In this document: positions 41,741 to 51,912 of the stretch, piece by piece
How the letters are laid out: every line of letters begins with the position of its first letter
How positions within the stretch are numbered: the first letter of the stretch is position 1
Origin: Aureobasidium sp. EXF-3400
Taxonomy: Eukaryota > Ascomycota > Dothideomycetes > Dothideales > Saccotheciaceae
Reading direction: 5' to 3'
Assembly (NCBI GenBank): GCA_024195585.1
Contig: SWBL01000313.1
Coordinates: forward strand, 1 to 61,481
Length of the DNA: 61,481 bases
Made by a program: the position numbers and the translations under genes
The notes under the pieces: generated by a model
The model's input: only the letters and a program-made list of their open reading frames with translations
The model's database searches: none
What the model was told of the DNA's origin: nothing

Positions 41741-42618
41741 ATCTCAACCACTCATATGAGGCGTATCCATATGCCGTCAACTTGCATAGGATACTGCACT
41801 GGCAGGCGGCAGCCCTGCTTGAGGCACATGGTCTTCTAAGACCTGACAAGAGCACAGCGGCTTTATCATCCAGGAACCGAATCAGTCGCAACGGCGAAGA
41901 CGCTTGGGCCACATTCATACCGCCCGCTCAGGTACACATGACGATTCACAACCCTCTCCATCTCCTCCACCTCCTCATCTCTGGTCACCCAGCTACAGAG
42001 TACGGATCGCCTGTAACGGCGGTTGATACTCAGAGTTCAGCGTGCCCTAGAGCAGTCTGAAGCAGTCAGATCTTTCCGTCCCCCAACTGTGGATTGGACT
42101 TTCCAAGAACGCCTTTTGCGCCTCAACCCAAGTGGATACCACAAGCAGGACGATAGGGAAAGACATTCTATCGCATATATCACAAGGCTTGAACCATGTT
42201 TGCACCTTAAGCGCAGACTCGCTGCAGAGTATTCTTTTGCGGACAAGCAGTTGCCGACTGCATCAAACAACGGCCAAGTATCCAACGGCTGAACAGCCCT
42301 TCCCGCCGGCACTTCTGTCATAATCACCAAAAGCTCTCTCGCTTCAATGCCGTTCAGACAAACGATATATCGATAAACGAGACATTCAATCAGGTCGAGA
42401 CCTGGATCCATATCCCAGAATAATTGTTTAGACCCAAGATCAGAGACCAACCCGCCAGCCCTGTCATCAACGACGGTATTGTTTTCTATACGGGCTCCCG
42501 GTGGCTTTTCTCGTGGTAGAGTATATATGAAAGACTCTTTATATCTTGGTAGGTTTGTTCACTGTCCTTTGCGTCTTTTCTTCATAATATTTATCTTGTT
42601 TAATATTGCTTCTTCACC
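41741..42618. other. Intergenic region
   Basis: About 880 bp. Contains a 137-codon minus-strand ORF (42037-42450) and plus-strand fragments without recognisable motifs. The right end is the A/T-rich promoter of the GH16-GLEYA gene (TATATATGAAAG near 42524). Confidence 0.4.
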
Positions 42619-44704
42619 ATGAAGAGGCCTGCTACCAATCTTTTGGCTCTTGGCTCGACTGCCTATGCTTATACTTCTTCTGCTGCGGGATCAAAGAGTG
42701 GTTGTTACTGGAATACTGAAGCTGGCTCGTTCAACACTCGCTTTGGTCATGATTTTAGTCTCGATCTCTATGGAACGGTCCAGGATCTGCTCCCTAATAC
42801 CTATACTGTCCTTGCTGGCTTGAACCCTCTTGCTCGTCGCTTTGACCTCGTCAACATTGGTCTTGATCCACTTGACCTTTCCTTGACGCTCACAGTCCCT
42901 GGTGGACAAACCACTGGTAATTCTACCTCTTCTGCCAATTACACCCTCGTCTGACACAATGCGTAGGCCCCATCTCAGTTGCTCAGCTTGAAACGGAATA
43001 CAGTGATATTCTCTATGCATCTGTTCGCACTGTAGCGAAGATTTCCAACGTGCCCGGCACTACTAATGCTTTTATCTTCTACGCCAACGACACTCAAGAA
43101 GTCGATTTTGCTTTCTTGACGTCGGACATCTCAAAAGCCTGGCTGACCAACGAGCAAACATCTTACGGTTCTCCGTACACAACCTATAGTGTTGCTGCAC
43201 CTGCTGATGCAAACACTGCTTGGCACGAGTATAGACTGGATTGGTTACCTGGAGCCAGCAAGTTCTATATCGATGGAGTTCTGGTGCAGACCATCACGGA
43301 CAATGTTCCGACTACACCTGGATCTTGGATCTGGAACAACTGGTAAGTTATCGACAACTCTTTCACCTATCGGATCACGACTGATATCGTTTACAGGTCT
43401 AACGGCAATGCCTGGGCTCAGGGACCGCCTTTGGCTGATAGTGTGCTGAAGATCCGTAGTATCGATGCATACTTCAACCGCACTTCTGTCGCGGACACCA
43501 TCAACTCAAACCCTCTTTTCTGTCCTGCTGTTGCTGCCTCGTCATCTTCGTCTAGCGTTGCTCCTGCCTCTTCACCGAGCTCCTCCAGCATGGCTTCCTC
43601 GTCATCTGCTTCGTCTAGCGTTGCTCCTTCCTCGTCATCTGCTTCGATTAGCTCATCTTCGTCCTCGATCTCATCATCTGCTGCGTTGTCGTCTTCATCG
43701 ACCATCTCGACTACTTCATCCTCGTCATCCTCTTCTGTTCTTGCTGCCAACACTGCTCCTGCCACGGTATCCTTCACTACCATCACCACTGCCTGGACTG
43801 GTACATATACCGCGACGTCAACGGCAGTTTCTGGCCTGGCCGCTACTGTCTACATCCAGACACCAGCCAAGAAAGGACAGGTCATCAGCACATCTTCCAC
43901 AGCCAAAGTTTCGTACACCACTGTGACCACGCACTCGGGTACCGCCTCAACTGTTGCCTACGTCACCGCCACCCCTAGAGCCGTTGGCGCAACAACCACC
44001 GTAACTATTGTTTATCCTACCCCTGTTACCACCTGCGGCAACCAAGGCATCAACTTTGCCGCTTATACCAACAAGTATTCCGGCGGTCAAGCAACATACG
44101 GCTATCCCTCTTTCATCCCCGAGACCTACAAGAAGGTTTCCCCTTCGTTCTCCGATGACACAACATACATTGCCGAATCCAACGATGCATATGGTGATTG
44201 GATCAACGTATATGGCTACTACCCTGTGGATGGTTCTAACCTTGTTCTTGACCACACCTTCTACCTCTTCGCCTCGCAAACTGGTTACTACTCGCTGAAC
44301 ATTCCTTACACTGACGACATCCAATTTGTCTGGGTTGGCGCCAATGCTGTTAGCGGATGGACTCGCGCTAATGCTGATATCACCCAATTCTGGAGTTCGC
44401 AGATCGCTACGCAGACTCCTCAGACCTTGGCTTACTACCTCACAGTCGGGTCATATCTTCCCAGTAAGTTTTTCTACCATTTTCCGCTTCTAGAACACGG
44501 CTAATAGTGATAACAGTTCGCGTCCTATGGGCCAACGGTGGGGGCCAGGGAGACCTGCGCTTCAATATCTATGCTCCTGATGGTAGTTCGGTGCTTTCGA
44601 GCAACGCTGGACAGAACTCTGGAATCAGCAGTGTGGACATTGTGCAGAACCCTTGCAACAGCGCTCTGGGAGCCAAGTTCCCTGCTTGGGGCAAGGAGAC
44701 TTGA
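42619..44704 (+). CDS. Secreted GH16-type glucanase domain fused to a GLEYA adhesin-like domain
   Basis: Four exons: 42619-42916, 42967-43342, 43397-44463 and 44517-44704; 642 aa. Signal-peptide-like start, then a concanavalin-like GH16-type domain: ISVAQLETEYSDILYASVRT, the catalytic-region motif NDTQEVDFAFLTSD, HEYRLDWLPGASKFYIDGVL and SWIWNNWSNGNAWAQGPP. The family motif is usually ExDxE; here only EVDFAF can be read, so hydrolytic activity is uncertain. A Ser-rich linker of about 90 residues follows, then Thr-rich repeats (SYTTVTTHSGTASTVAYVTA) and a C-terminal GLEYA-like lectin domain (CGNQGINFAAYTNKYSGG, YYPVDGSNLVLDHTFYLFAS, YSLNIPYTDDIQFVWVGANA). No GPI signal is visible. Probably a cell-wall or secreted adhesive enzyme. 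Confidence 0.85.
43530..43740 (+). repeat. Ser-codon minisatellite in the linker
   Basis: Imperfect repeats of CCTCGTCATCTGCTTCGTCT with AGCGTTGCTCCT (near 43536, 43596 and 43629) grading into TCNTCN runs. Encodes the Ser/Ala linker between the two domains; likely length-variable between strains. Confidence 0.75.
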
Positions 44705-45357
44705 ACGACTTGTGTTGAGAAACAGAAGCTCTTGTCTGATGTTAAATTCGTAGTTCAAGGCTCGCTAGCATATACATGGCCATGTAAAATGTCTGGACTG
44801 ACTTCTTTCTTATTCTACTGTGCTTTCCGAGTGTGATGCGGTTTACATAATGCTCCCTTCAGTGCCCAAGAATGCAAAAAAAAAGAAAGTATACCACAAA
44901 CAAAGACTCGTTGAAAAGTGGCTCGAGCGTGGAGTAAATAGTGCATCAAGTCAAACATCCGCCAAACATTTCATGACAAGCTTGTTATCATGTTCGCCAA
45001 TCATGCTTTTTACTGCCTTGTATGTAATAAGAGCATCTCATGCTTAACAAGTACTACAGCCTTACTGCGACACTGCTATGTGCAGAGCATTGGATCAGCT
45101 GTACACCATTCGGGGCTCAAAAGAAGAAGAAAGTGATCGCTGCTCTAGCGGGACAGCTCGACAGCAAGACCAATCAACCTAACAGCAGACCACAGATCAC
45201 TGACCATCATCAGAACTGCCACTCTCCCGTAACAAGCCACGACCAAAAAAACAAAAGTCTTGACGCACATCACTAAACATCACAAGCCACGACAAAAAGG
45301 GCGTAACAAGTACACAGACCCCTGTTTTTCCTCTACACACACACGTATAGATAATTC
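44705..45357. other. Intergenic region
   Basis: About 650 bp. A short direct repeat ACAAGCCACGAC(C)AAAAA occurs near 45232 and 45281. No gene recognised. Confidence 0.4.
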
Positions 45358-46206
45358 ATGATGATCTGTATATCTGGTCTGCAAAGTGGAAGCGAATCCG
45401 GGCTGAAAGCCAAGATTAGAGCACTCGACTCATACGGCATCTTTAAGGTTAACCATGGCTTTATTGCATCTAACGACGCACATAATCTCGTGGATGAGGA
45501 GGGAAAATTGCGCCGTCGATGGCACGATGAATTAGAGGCATGGATCTGCAGAAACCACAACCAGCATGACATCTCAGAACTTCTTACAGACCGACCTCTG
45601 CGGGACGCATGTGCTGGCTGCCACACCAAAGTGGTCAAGATGATGCGCTGTCTGTGGAACGAGGACTCACACGAATGGCTGTGCCCGGACTGCTTGAAGG
45701 CACGTTTGAACGGACATGCACCGATCCCACAAAAGCCAGAAGTCTGCAGCACCTCGTGGTGCACGGCACCAGCGATGAGGACCCATCGAAAAAGTTCCAA
45801 CTGGGTCTGCTCTAGTTGTTACAACTATGATGTAAGCGTGTTGAACGAGGCTCGCCCAATGCGCACGAAATGCGCCACTTGTGACGACGAGGTGGCTGGC
45901 TTGTGCTGGTGGCAAGCAGGCAGAAAATGGCTCTGCAAATCGTGCCATAAAGGATATAGGCATGTCCATGGAGAGTCTATGATCTATCGCCTCTCAGTGG
46001 ATACTATCTTGTCTCTTGTGAGTATTGTGCATCTCTACAGCTACACAGGGAGGAAGAATTGGAAATCGTCAACACAGAGCTTTCAAAATCGGAAGGTCAT
46101 TCAGAATAATTCAAATCTTCAATTGCTATTTTTCCTAGGGACCGACTCACAACGAAAAGAAAGAAATGCAAGACCAAGGAAAAAGACATTTGAAACATCA
46201 AGATAG
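45358..46206 (+). CDS. CxxC-rich (GATA-finger-like) protein with a transposon-derived tail
   Basis: 282 codons, single exon. Residues about 85-200 hold three successive Cys modules spaced like degenerate GATA zinc fingers: ACAGCHTKV...EWLCPDCLKA, VCSTSWCTAPAM...NWVCSSCYNY, and KCATCDDEVAGLCWW...KWLCKSCHKG, each with a conserved Trp before the second Cys pair. Zinc binding is likely; DNA binding is not shown. After the third module the frame enters a MITE-like sequence (codons about 205-232, IYRLSVDTILSLVSIVHLYS) and then a basic low-complexity tail. The original stop may have been lost on insertion. I do not know a named family. The gene might be decaying. Confidence 0.6.
   Translation: MMICISGLQSGSESGLKAKIRALDSYGIFKVNHGFIASNDAHNLVDEEGKLRRRWHDELEAWICRNHNQHDISELLTDRPLRDACAGCHTKVVKMMRCLWNEDSHEWLCPDCLKARLNGHAPIPQKPEVCSTSWCTAPAMRTHRKSSNWVCSSCYNYDVSVLNEARPMRTKCATCDDEVAGLCWWQAGRKWLCKSCHKGYRHVHGESMIYRLSVDTILSLVSIVHLYSYTGRKNWKSSTQSFQNRKVIQNNSNLQLLFFLGTDSQRKERNARPRKKTFETSR
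45970..46053 (+). mobile_element. Degenerate MITE fragment, copy E, inside a coding frame
   Basis: TATCGCCTCTCAGTGGATAC, then GAGTATTGTGCATCTCTACA and the end CTACACAGGGAGG track the 3' half of copies A-C (GATAGCC, TCTCTGTGGAAAC, AGTATTGTGCATTTCTATA, terminal AGCACACnGGGAG). Limits are approximate. Confidence 0.55.
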
Positions 46207-46300
46207 GAAAATCAAAACAGAGACAGACAGAGCAAAGATCAAAACAGAGACCTTCAAGTCATCAAGAATATCCCTCAATCACGACCTGTGACGATGAGAT

Positions 46301-47434
46301 CTACACGGCAGTAGCGGTAGTAAGGACGTTTGGAGTGAGGTTGCAGAACTCAGTACCATCGCAGGCGTTGTTGGTGAAAGACGAAGCCCAAGCGATAGTG
46401 ATCTTGTTGACGGGATCTCCAGTGTTGGTGCAGTAACTCTTGTCCCAAGCACGCTTGTAGAAGGCGCACTGCTGGACACCACACTGGCCGTTCTTGACCT
46501 GCATGTACGAGGTGAAGAAGTTGCAGGGGGTGTCGGGGCTCTGCTTGGTGATGATGTCGCACTGGGCCTTGCAGCGTGAGTTATCAAAATTGCCATCGGA
46601 GAAGGTCTTGACGGTTAGGTATGAGTCGCTGTTGTCGGGCAGGCAATAGGACTTGGGTGCATTGATGGAGCAACTGCCGAGCTGTGTCTGGGTCCAGCCT
46701 TGAACGGCTGTTTCGCATGCGTCTACGTTGTAGCCGTTCGATCCAGCGATGACAACTTGGAACTGGTCACGGTATTGACCCTTGTTAGTAGCTAGATTCT
46801 CTCCGATCAGATTTCCCCAGAAGGACACTTTAATAACAGTGGTGGATGCTGGGTTTGGGCAACCAGATCCAGGGTCCTGTGAGGGATCGCGCTCATAGAA
46901 GATGTTGAACCCCTTGCAGCCGGCGATGTTCTTGCAATCAGCAGCAGCCTGGGCGACATCGTAGGTTTGATAAGTCTTGTAGCCCTGGTAGCTACAGCCG
47001 CTGACCGAGGCCTGCTTGTTATAGAAGGTCTGGTGGAAACCATTAACCCACTTGGGAGCAGCCAAAGCTGGGCCAGAGAGCAGGGTCGAGCCCAAGAAAG
47101 AGTTCGGGTCATCGGCCACATCAGGAGAAGTAGGACCGTAGCCCGTAGGCTGAAGCGCACAATCACCAGCAGTACGTTTCTCGAGAGTCGTGGTGTTGAT
47201 GGCAGCTGGAATGTTGGCGTCAAGATCAGGGGTTGGGTCTGCAATGATGTCGGCAACGGCATTGGCTACAACAGCATTGACATCCAGAGGAATGATATCT
47301 TGACCAGCTCCAGAGGGAACATCGGAGATAGGAGGGCTAGGAAGGTCGGCAAGCTGGTCAGAAGGGAAGACCTGGGGTGTTGGAGAGGCTGCAGCTAGTG
47401 CTGCAAGACCGGCGATGAGAGCGATTGAGCGCAT
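46301..47434 (-). CDS. Secreted Cys-rich protein of a common fungal family (PAN/Apple-like)
   Basis: 377 aa, single exon. Signal peptide MRSIALIAGLAALAAASPTP, a 75-residue propeptide-like region (SDQLADLPSPPISDVPSG...) ending in a Kex2-type site LEKR-TAGDCALQPTGYG, then the mature domain with about 16 cysteines. Segments GSTLLSGPALAAPKWVNGFH, SCSYQGYKTYQTYDVAQA-type text and CKNIAGCKGFNIFYERDPSQ resemble PAN/Apple-like secreted proteins frequent in filamentous ascomycetes; their function is unknown. Probably an extracellular or cell-wall protein matured by a furin-type protease. The KR motif is the only strong processing site. Confidence 0.75.
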   Translation of the reverse strand: MRSIALIAGLAALAAASPTPQVFPSDQLADLPSPPISDVPSGAGQDIIPLDVNAVVANAVADIIADPTPDLDANIPAAINTTTLEKRTAGDCALQPTGYGPTSPDVADDPNSFLGSTLLSGPALAAPKWVNGFHQTFYNKQASVSGCSYQGYKTYQTYDVAQAAADCKNIAGCKGFNIFYERDPSQDPGSGCPNPASTTVIKVSFWGNLIGENLATNKGQYRDQFQVVIAGSNGYNVDACETAVQGWTQTQLGSCSINAPKSYCLPDNSDSYLTVKTFSDGNFDNSRCKAQCDIITKQSPDTPCNFFTSYMQVKNGQCGVQQCAFYKRAWDKSYCTNTGDPVNKITIAWASSFTNNACDGTEFCNLTPNVLTTATAV

Positions 47435-49224
47435 GTTGGATTGAAGAGAAGATGAAGAGTGCAGGAGTCTTGCTGGAAGGCTGTTATGACTGAGTTGCTG
47501 TTGCTGAATGGTCTCTTTTCGACGAGGCAGAGGCCTGCTTTATACCTCTTACTCACCCATCCAGAGACCGTCTACAGCAAAGACCATATACCATGAACGT
47601 ACTCGAGGCTGGAGCCTTTGGCATGGTTCGATAGTGTCGTTCAGCCAGTCCAGCTTCCACAGTACAGCTCAGATCCGTGGCTGACAGATCCGGGATGGCA
47701 AGCATGATACTACGGCGAGGCCGAGCTGAGATGGTTCTAAAGCGCTTGAGATCGTATTGAGCCGTAAGTAAATGGTGGTAAGAGTCTAGCTCTGATGGTT
47801 GAAAATGATAGTGTGGGTCATGGTGGCTCTCATGCAATATGCAGCCACTTCTCCACTCTTCCGGACATCAGATGTATGCTATTGTTGGTTCTTTGCCAGA
47901 TGCGTCAACAGCTGATGCCAGCATAGAGTTGCTAAGGTATCCATATCTTTCTATCGATTACATGCATAGGGACACTAAGTGCCCGTGGTCGTCGTCAAAG
48001 CACGTGTCCGAGCCTAGGAATCTGACTGTGGACTTCCTGAACCCAGCTCAACCATGCCGTGCCTGCCATGAGCTCTCATTCGGAGAAAATAAGTTGGTAG
48101 GCTTTGTTACATTGCCGTATGTACTGAAGGTCCACACGAAAGATGACAGGAGTTCGGAAGTCAAAAGCAGAAGGAGGTTAGGGCGGATATGTGCCAAGGA
48201 CGACCCGAGATCCGGACCTTCCTCTCCCCGCTCTTTCTGGGGTACATGGCGGGGTACATGTTGACGCGAAGGATCTCCAGATCCTGCAAAACATCCTTGC
48301 CGACCCTCTTTCGTCTGCTTTCGCTGGTTTCTCAGCTGGCATCTATCCATTCCTACGCCGAGACACGGCAGAGTCAACACCCTACGGAGTTCAAAGCGAG
48401 GTTGGCTCTGTTCTAATTAGCTATCCATTACCTGATATGGCCGTGATAGTAAGCACTTACTTCTCTCAGCAATAAATGTACCCATGTACATACTGCTTAC
48501 TGCAAGCCGTGAATACGAACACCACTGAACACCACCACACCAGGTGCAAAGCGACGACATCGCTGCAGGAACCAATTTATTCTCCGACGACTGAAAATAG
48601 ACTTTGGTCGAACTATGCCGGAGTTGTTGCCACATAGCGCAGCGCTATCAAACTTCATGCTGTAATTGTCATCTGACCATCACGTTCCAGCTGCGAGTCT
48701 GGAGCGATGCTTCATGGAACAACTATGATTTTGATACACTGTGCTGCGCTGCATGAGATACGATATCTCGTGTGCTAAAGAACTTTCACGAGCAGTTACC
48801 CAATGAAGCCGAAAGACCTACAGGATCAGGTGTGCAGCCATAGAAACGTCCTGGCATGAAGTTCTCTCCTTGGGACTCATCTCCATCTGCAAAGCATTAT
48901 GCAAGTCTACAGCTAAGTTTGTCATTTGATGTCACGTAACAGTCTTTGGCAAATGGCGTAAAGGACGACGCTGCTTCTAAACCAATGCGCTTACCCATTG
49001 CTAGCACGAGTAGACGCTGGAGTTTTTTAGAGATGAGCTTACTATCATTAAATTCGAATTATTATTTACAGACTACCTGAAAATCCAACTGCTCAGCTCT
49101 GTCAGCTTCCACACTCGACATCAGCACGGTGTCTTCAAATTGAGGTAGAACTGGCATCTCTTACTCATTGCAGGAACGACTACTGCAATTTCAAAGTCAA
49201 AAGAGTCTCCACTTGTTCACAAAG
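47435..49224. other. 1.8-kb gene-free stretch
   Basis: Promoter of the secreted protein gene on the left (CT/GA-rich), a degenerate MITE (48767-48956) and no convincing gene. The ORFs at 47839-48264 and 48191-48475 overlap in different frames and show no domain. Confidence 0.45.
48767..48956 (+). mobile_element. Degenerate MITE, copy H
   Basis: Left end CTCGTGTGCTAAAG as in copy A. Interior GTTCTCTCCTTGGGACTCAT and AGCATTATGCAAGTCTACAG resemble the GTTCTCTCTGTGG and AGTATTGTGCATTTCTATA blocks. Right end GTAACAGTCTTTGGCAAATG is an eroded inverted repeat. Size close to full length. Confidence 0.5.
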
Positions 49225-49971
49225 CTACAGCACAGCTGCGACAAGGACGGCACCGCCAGCCATTGCAGCGTTCCAGGCATCCATGGTCAACATAGCAACA
49301 CCACCAGTGCTTGTTGGAGAGGAAGTCACAGCTGCTGCCGAGCCAGAAGAAGTTGTAGCTGTCGTTGAGCCAGAAGAAGAAGTCGTATCAGCAGCAGCAG
49401 TCGAGGAAGAAGAACCAGACTCAGATCTCGAAACACTGCTAGAAAATGATGCATTCAGACCTCCGGACGTACTCATAATACCAGTTGGCGCAGTATTTAT
49501 CGGCGTGGCCGAGCGAATTGTACTGGATTCCCCAGTGCTTATCGACGTAGCCGAAGCAGCAGCAGCAACACTTGCTCTCGAGACAGAAGCCGAGCTGAAC
49601 AACGACTCCCTACTAACACTCCTAGAAGCACTAATACTCTTGATAGCATCCGCAACAGAGCTTGCTGCAGTCCCCTTAGCGGTCAGAGGTGTGGCAGAGC
49701 CAGAGCGACAGGTTGTAAAGTCCACGCCGATACTGAGGCCTGTGCGATGGTCGTCTTGACAGCAGATGAGGTCGTCGAGGGCTGATGCGCTAGTGCCACT
49801 GCCAAAGTTGCCTACGATTGAGCCGTTGCAGCAGTAAGCTGTGTCGCTGCCGCTGTCGTCAGAGGTGTAGCAGCAAGCTTGTTGGTCGACGAGGTCGCAG
49901 TCTTGAGACCAAGCTACGTGGGACATGGCCACCAGCAGTGTGGAGACGATGGCGGTGTTGAAGGCGCGCAT
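49225..49971 (-). CDS. Secreted, probably GPI-anchored Cys/Ser-rich protein
   Basis: 248 aa from the ATG at 49971; an upstream in-frame ATG (50037) would put 22 basic residues before the signal peptide and is less likely. Signal peptide MRAFNTAIVSTLLVAMSHVA with cleavage near WSQ-DC. The N-terminal domain has eight cysteines in the order C, CC, CC, CC, C (DCDLVDQQACCY, AYCCNGS, LICCQDD, TTCRSG). A Ser/Thr/Ala-rich stalk follows, probably O-glycosylated. The end (MLTMDAWNAAMAGGAVLVAA) is hydrophobic, as for a GPI anchor. The Cys count equals that of hydrophobins and CFEM domains, but the spacing fits neither. Likely a cell-surface protein. Confidence 0.72.
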   Translation of the reverse strand: MRAFNTAIVSTLLVAMSHVAWSQDCDLVDQQACCYTSDDSGSDTAYCCNGSIVGNFGSGTSASALDDLICCQDDHRTGLSIGVDFTTCRSGSATPLTAKGTAASSVADAIKSISASRSVSRESLFSSASVSRASVAAAASATSISTGESSTIRSATPINTAPTGIMSTSGGLNASFSSSVSRSESGSSSSTAAADTTSSSGSTTATTSSGSAAAVTSSPTSTGGVAMLTMDAWNAAMAGGAVLVAAVL

Positions 49972-50540
49972 GATTGACGATTGAGAGTGTTGTTTCTTGG
50001 GCTTAAAAGTGTGTAGTTGCTTGACGACGTTGTTCATGGGTTGTCACGATAGATTCAAGAGAGATTCATGCTAGTCTTATAGCTTTAGACATCTTCACCA
50101 CCAGTTGCTTGGTCTCAGATGCCCTTGCCCAGACAAACGATCGTGTTTTATCTGCCGTTCAGCTGAACTTGTGTAGATCCCAATACCAAGACATCCTCCA
50201 TATGGGAGCATTTGAGATTATATTCTGTGCTATACCATGTCGTGTGGCTCTATGGTGACAGTAATTGGACCATTTCAAATGCAACTTTAGATCTATACCA
50301 TCGCCGTGCTTGTCATGCCGAACTACTCGTGTTGATCACGTCTGAACGACAACATAAAGAGGAACGGCTGTGCTCCACATGCTTGTGGTGTACCAAGACA
50401 TCTCCAACTTGGCAGGAATCCTACGACAAGTCATCATCAGACTGCGGCTAACGAAAGATATTGGAAACAGCCAAGGAAGGGACAAGACCAAGCGAACGGG
50501 AAGAGAAGTGTGACATCTGTAACGAGATATATATCTACAT
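49972..50540. other. Intergenic region
   Basis: 569 bp with the promoter of the Cys/Ser-rich gene and the 3' flank of the two-TM gene. No other feature seen. Confidence 0.4.
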
Positions 50541-51197
50541 CTAGTCCTTGCTCTTCTTGAGGCCTAGAATCAGCTCATTCTCAACCTTTGCCTCGATTGT
50601 ATCTTCGAGGATGGCAACCAAACAGAACATACACGCGAGAGTTCCCGACACCAGACTCGAAAAGGCAGTAATGATTTTGAGTGCCGTGTGGTCATCCAGA
50701 TCCGTCAACAAAAATGTCGGTAGCGAAGCAGCGAAGATCAAAAACATAATGCCACTTGTGAGCACTATTGTTGGGTCATGGGATATCAGTATTCTGTTCC
50801 GTCTCCAAGAAGCAAAAGATTGTCACTTACAAAATCCATTCGGTTTGCCCTTTTTCTTTTCTGTGCAGATGAAGACTTTGGCCTCTTTGTAGACCATCCA
50901 GGCATCTTCTAGACCAAAGATCTCGGCGTAGAGCCGAGGTGGGTAGCTGATCAACTCGCGACCAGTGCCCAGGGTCCATTTTGAGGCAACACGTCTTGCG
51001 TGGTCTTGGTGTAGTCCTCTGTTCTTGATGAGCAGTTGCATAAGAAACTCGCGGACTTCGTCTGCTGTTGCTTTTTCACTGGGCACAGAGAGCTCGCCGG
51101 GTGAAGTGACGGTAACATCGGAGTAGAGTGGAAGACCTTCACCATTCGAGGTGGTGTCGATGGACGATCTGGAGGATTCGTGGGATAGTCTGCCCAT
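50541..51197 (-). CDS. Fungal membrane protein with two C-terminal helices, function unknown
   Basis: Two exons, 51197-50831 and 50764-50541; 196 aa. The start MGRLSHESSRSSIDTTS is chosen because the upstream frame is a leader without conserved features. The cytosolic half contains EVREFLMQLLIKNRGLHQDH and LYAEIFGLEDAWMVYKEAKV, which look conserved and helical. Splicing (GTAAGT donor, CAATAG acceptor) gives KPNGF-LLTSGIMFLIFAAS, so the intron sits at the edge of the first membrane helix (about 124-142). A second helix is IITAFSSLVSGTLACMFCLV, and the tail is short and charged. No named family recognised. Confidence 0.72.
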
Positions 51198-51912
51198 GAT
51201 TTTGGAGTCTTGACCGTAATGTTGTTCGAATACTGTGATATGTATAGAGAGCAAGAAGTAGGGATGGGAGGGTATGCATATGCAGATAGAGTGTGGGGGG
51301 AGGGAACGGGTAGGCAGATGCTTAGCTAGAGGGAATAAGGTCGGATGGGCGGCTGTGTCGGCATACGCGTACATAGCCTCCGTTGAACTTACTACCAGTG
51401 AACCACCGCGGAAGGATTCGTTCATGACATACCTCGCCTCCAAATCGCAGCAAGATCGCATGCGAACTCACAATATCAAGAAGGCATGGCGCTTCTTATT
51501 TATGCCTGCATCTGATGGCCTTTGCGCCCCACGAGCCTATCTTGTGAGTCTGGAAACTGTGAACGGTCAGACAAGTGACTCCGAGCAAACATGAGCCTTC
51601 CCCATAGCGGATTTCTGGTGGTGCCTCACCAAATCCAAGGCTCATGTTCGCTCGGACTCCCGTGAGAGTCGTGATAACAGCAACAGGATTATCTGGCTGC
51701 CTGGATGCAAAGTAAGGCTAGAACAATTTGGACTCGAAGAGATACGAGAATATCAAAGTTTATAGGCAGATACGGCCGGAAAGATGAAGAGTGCGGTATC
51801 AAAGGCTTGGCATTGTCACATGTCAGGACTTCGACCTACTCGTCATCATATCCAGATCCTCTAATGTTCTATCAACAATCAACCCCCGTTCTAATACAAA
51901 CAGCAATGTGAA
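51198..51912. other. Intergenic region, divergent promoter
   Basis: About 715 bp with promoters of the two-TM gene (minus) and ATG16 (plus), and the fold-back element at 51577-51659. Confidence 0.45.
51577..51659. repeat. 83-bp fold-back (cruciform-capable) element
   Basis: Left arm 51577-51599 and right arm 51637-51659 are inverted repeats of 23 bp with two mismatches (cores CCGAGCAAACATGAGCCTT and AAGGCTCATGTTCGCTCGG). An inner pair GGATTT/AAATCC (51609-51614 and 51631-51636) plus GGTG/CACC continues the stem, leaving a loop of a few bases. Confidence 0.85.

Noticed and set aside
42037..42450. 137-codon minus-strand ORF after the SET gene
   Set aside because: Cannot be linked to any family; kept only as a remark in the intergenic entry.
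42917..42954. Stop codon ending the first GH16-GLEYA ORF as a true gene end
   Set aside because: A 50-nt intron (42917-42966) with normal signals joins it in phase to the rest of the GH16 domain.
49750..49971. Hydrophobin or CFEM protein
   Set aside because: Eight cysteines, but the order C-CC-CC-CC-C does not match the spacing of either family.
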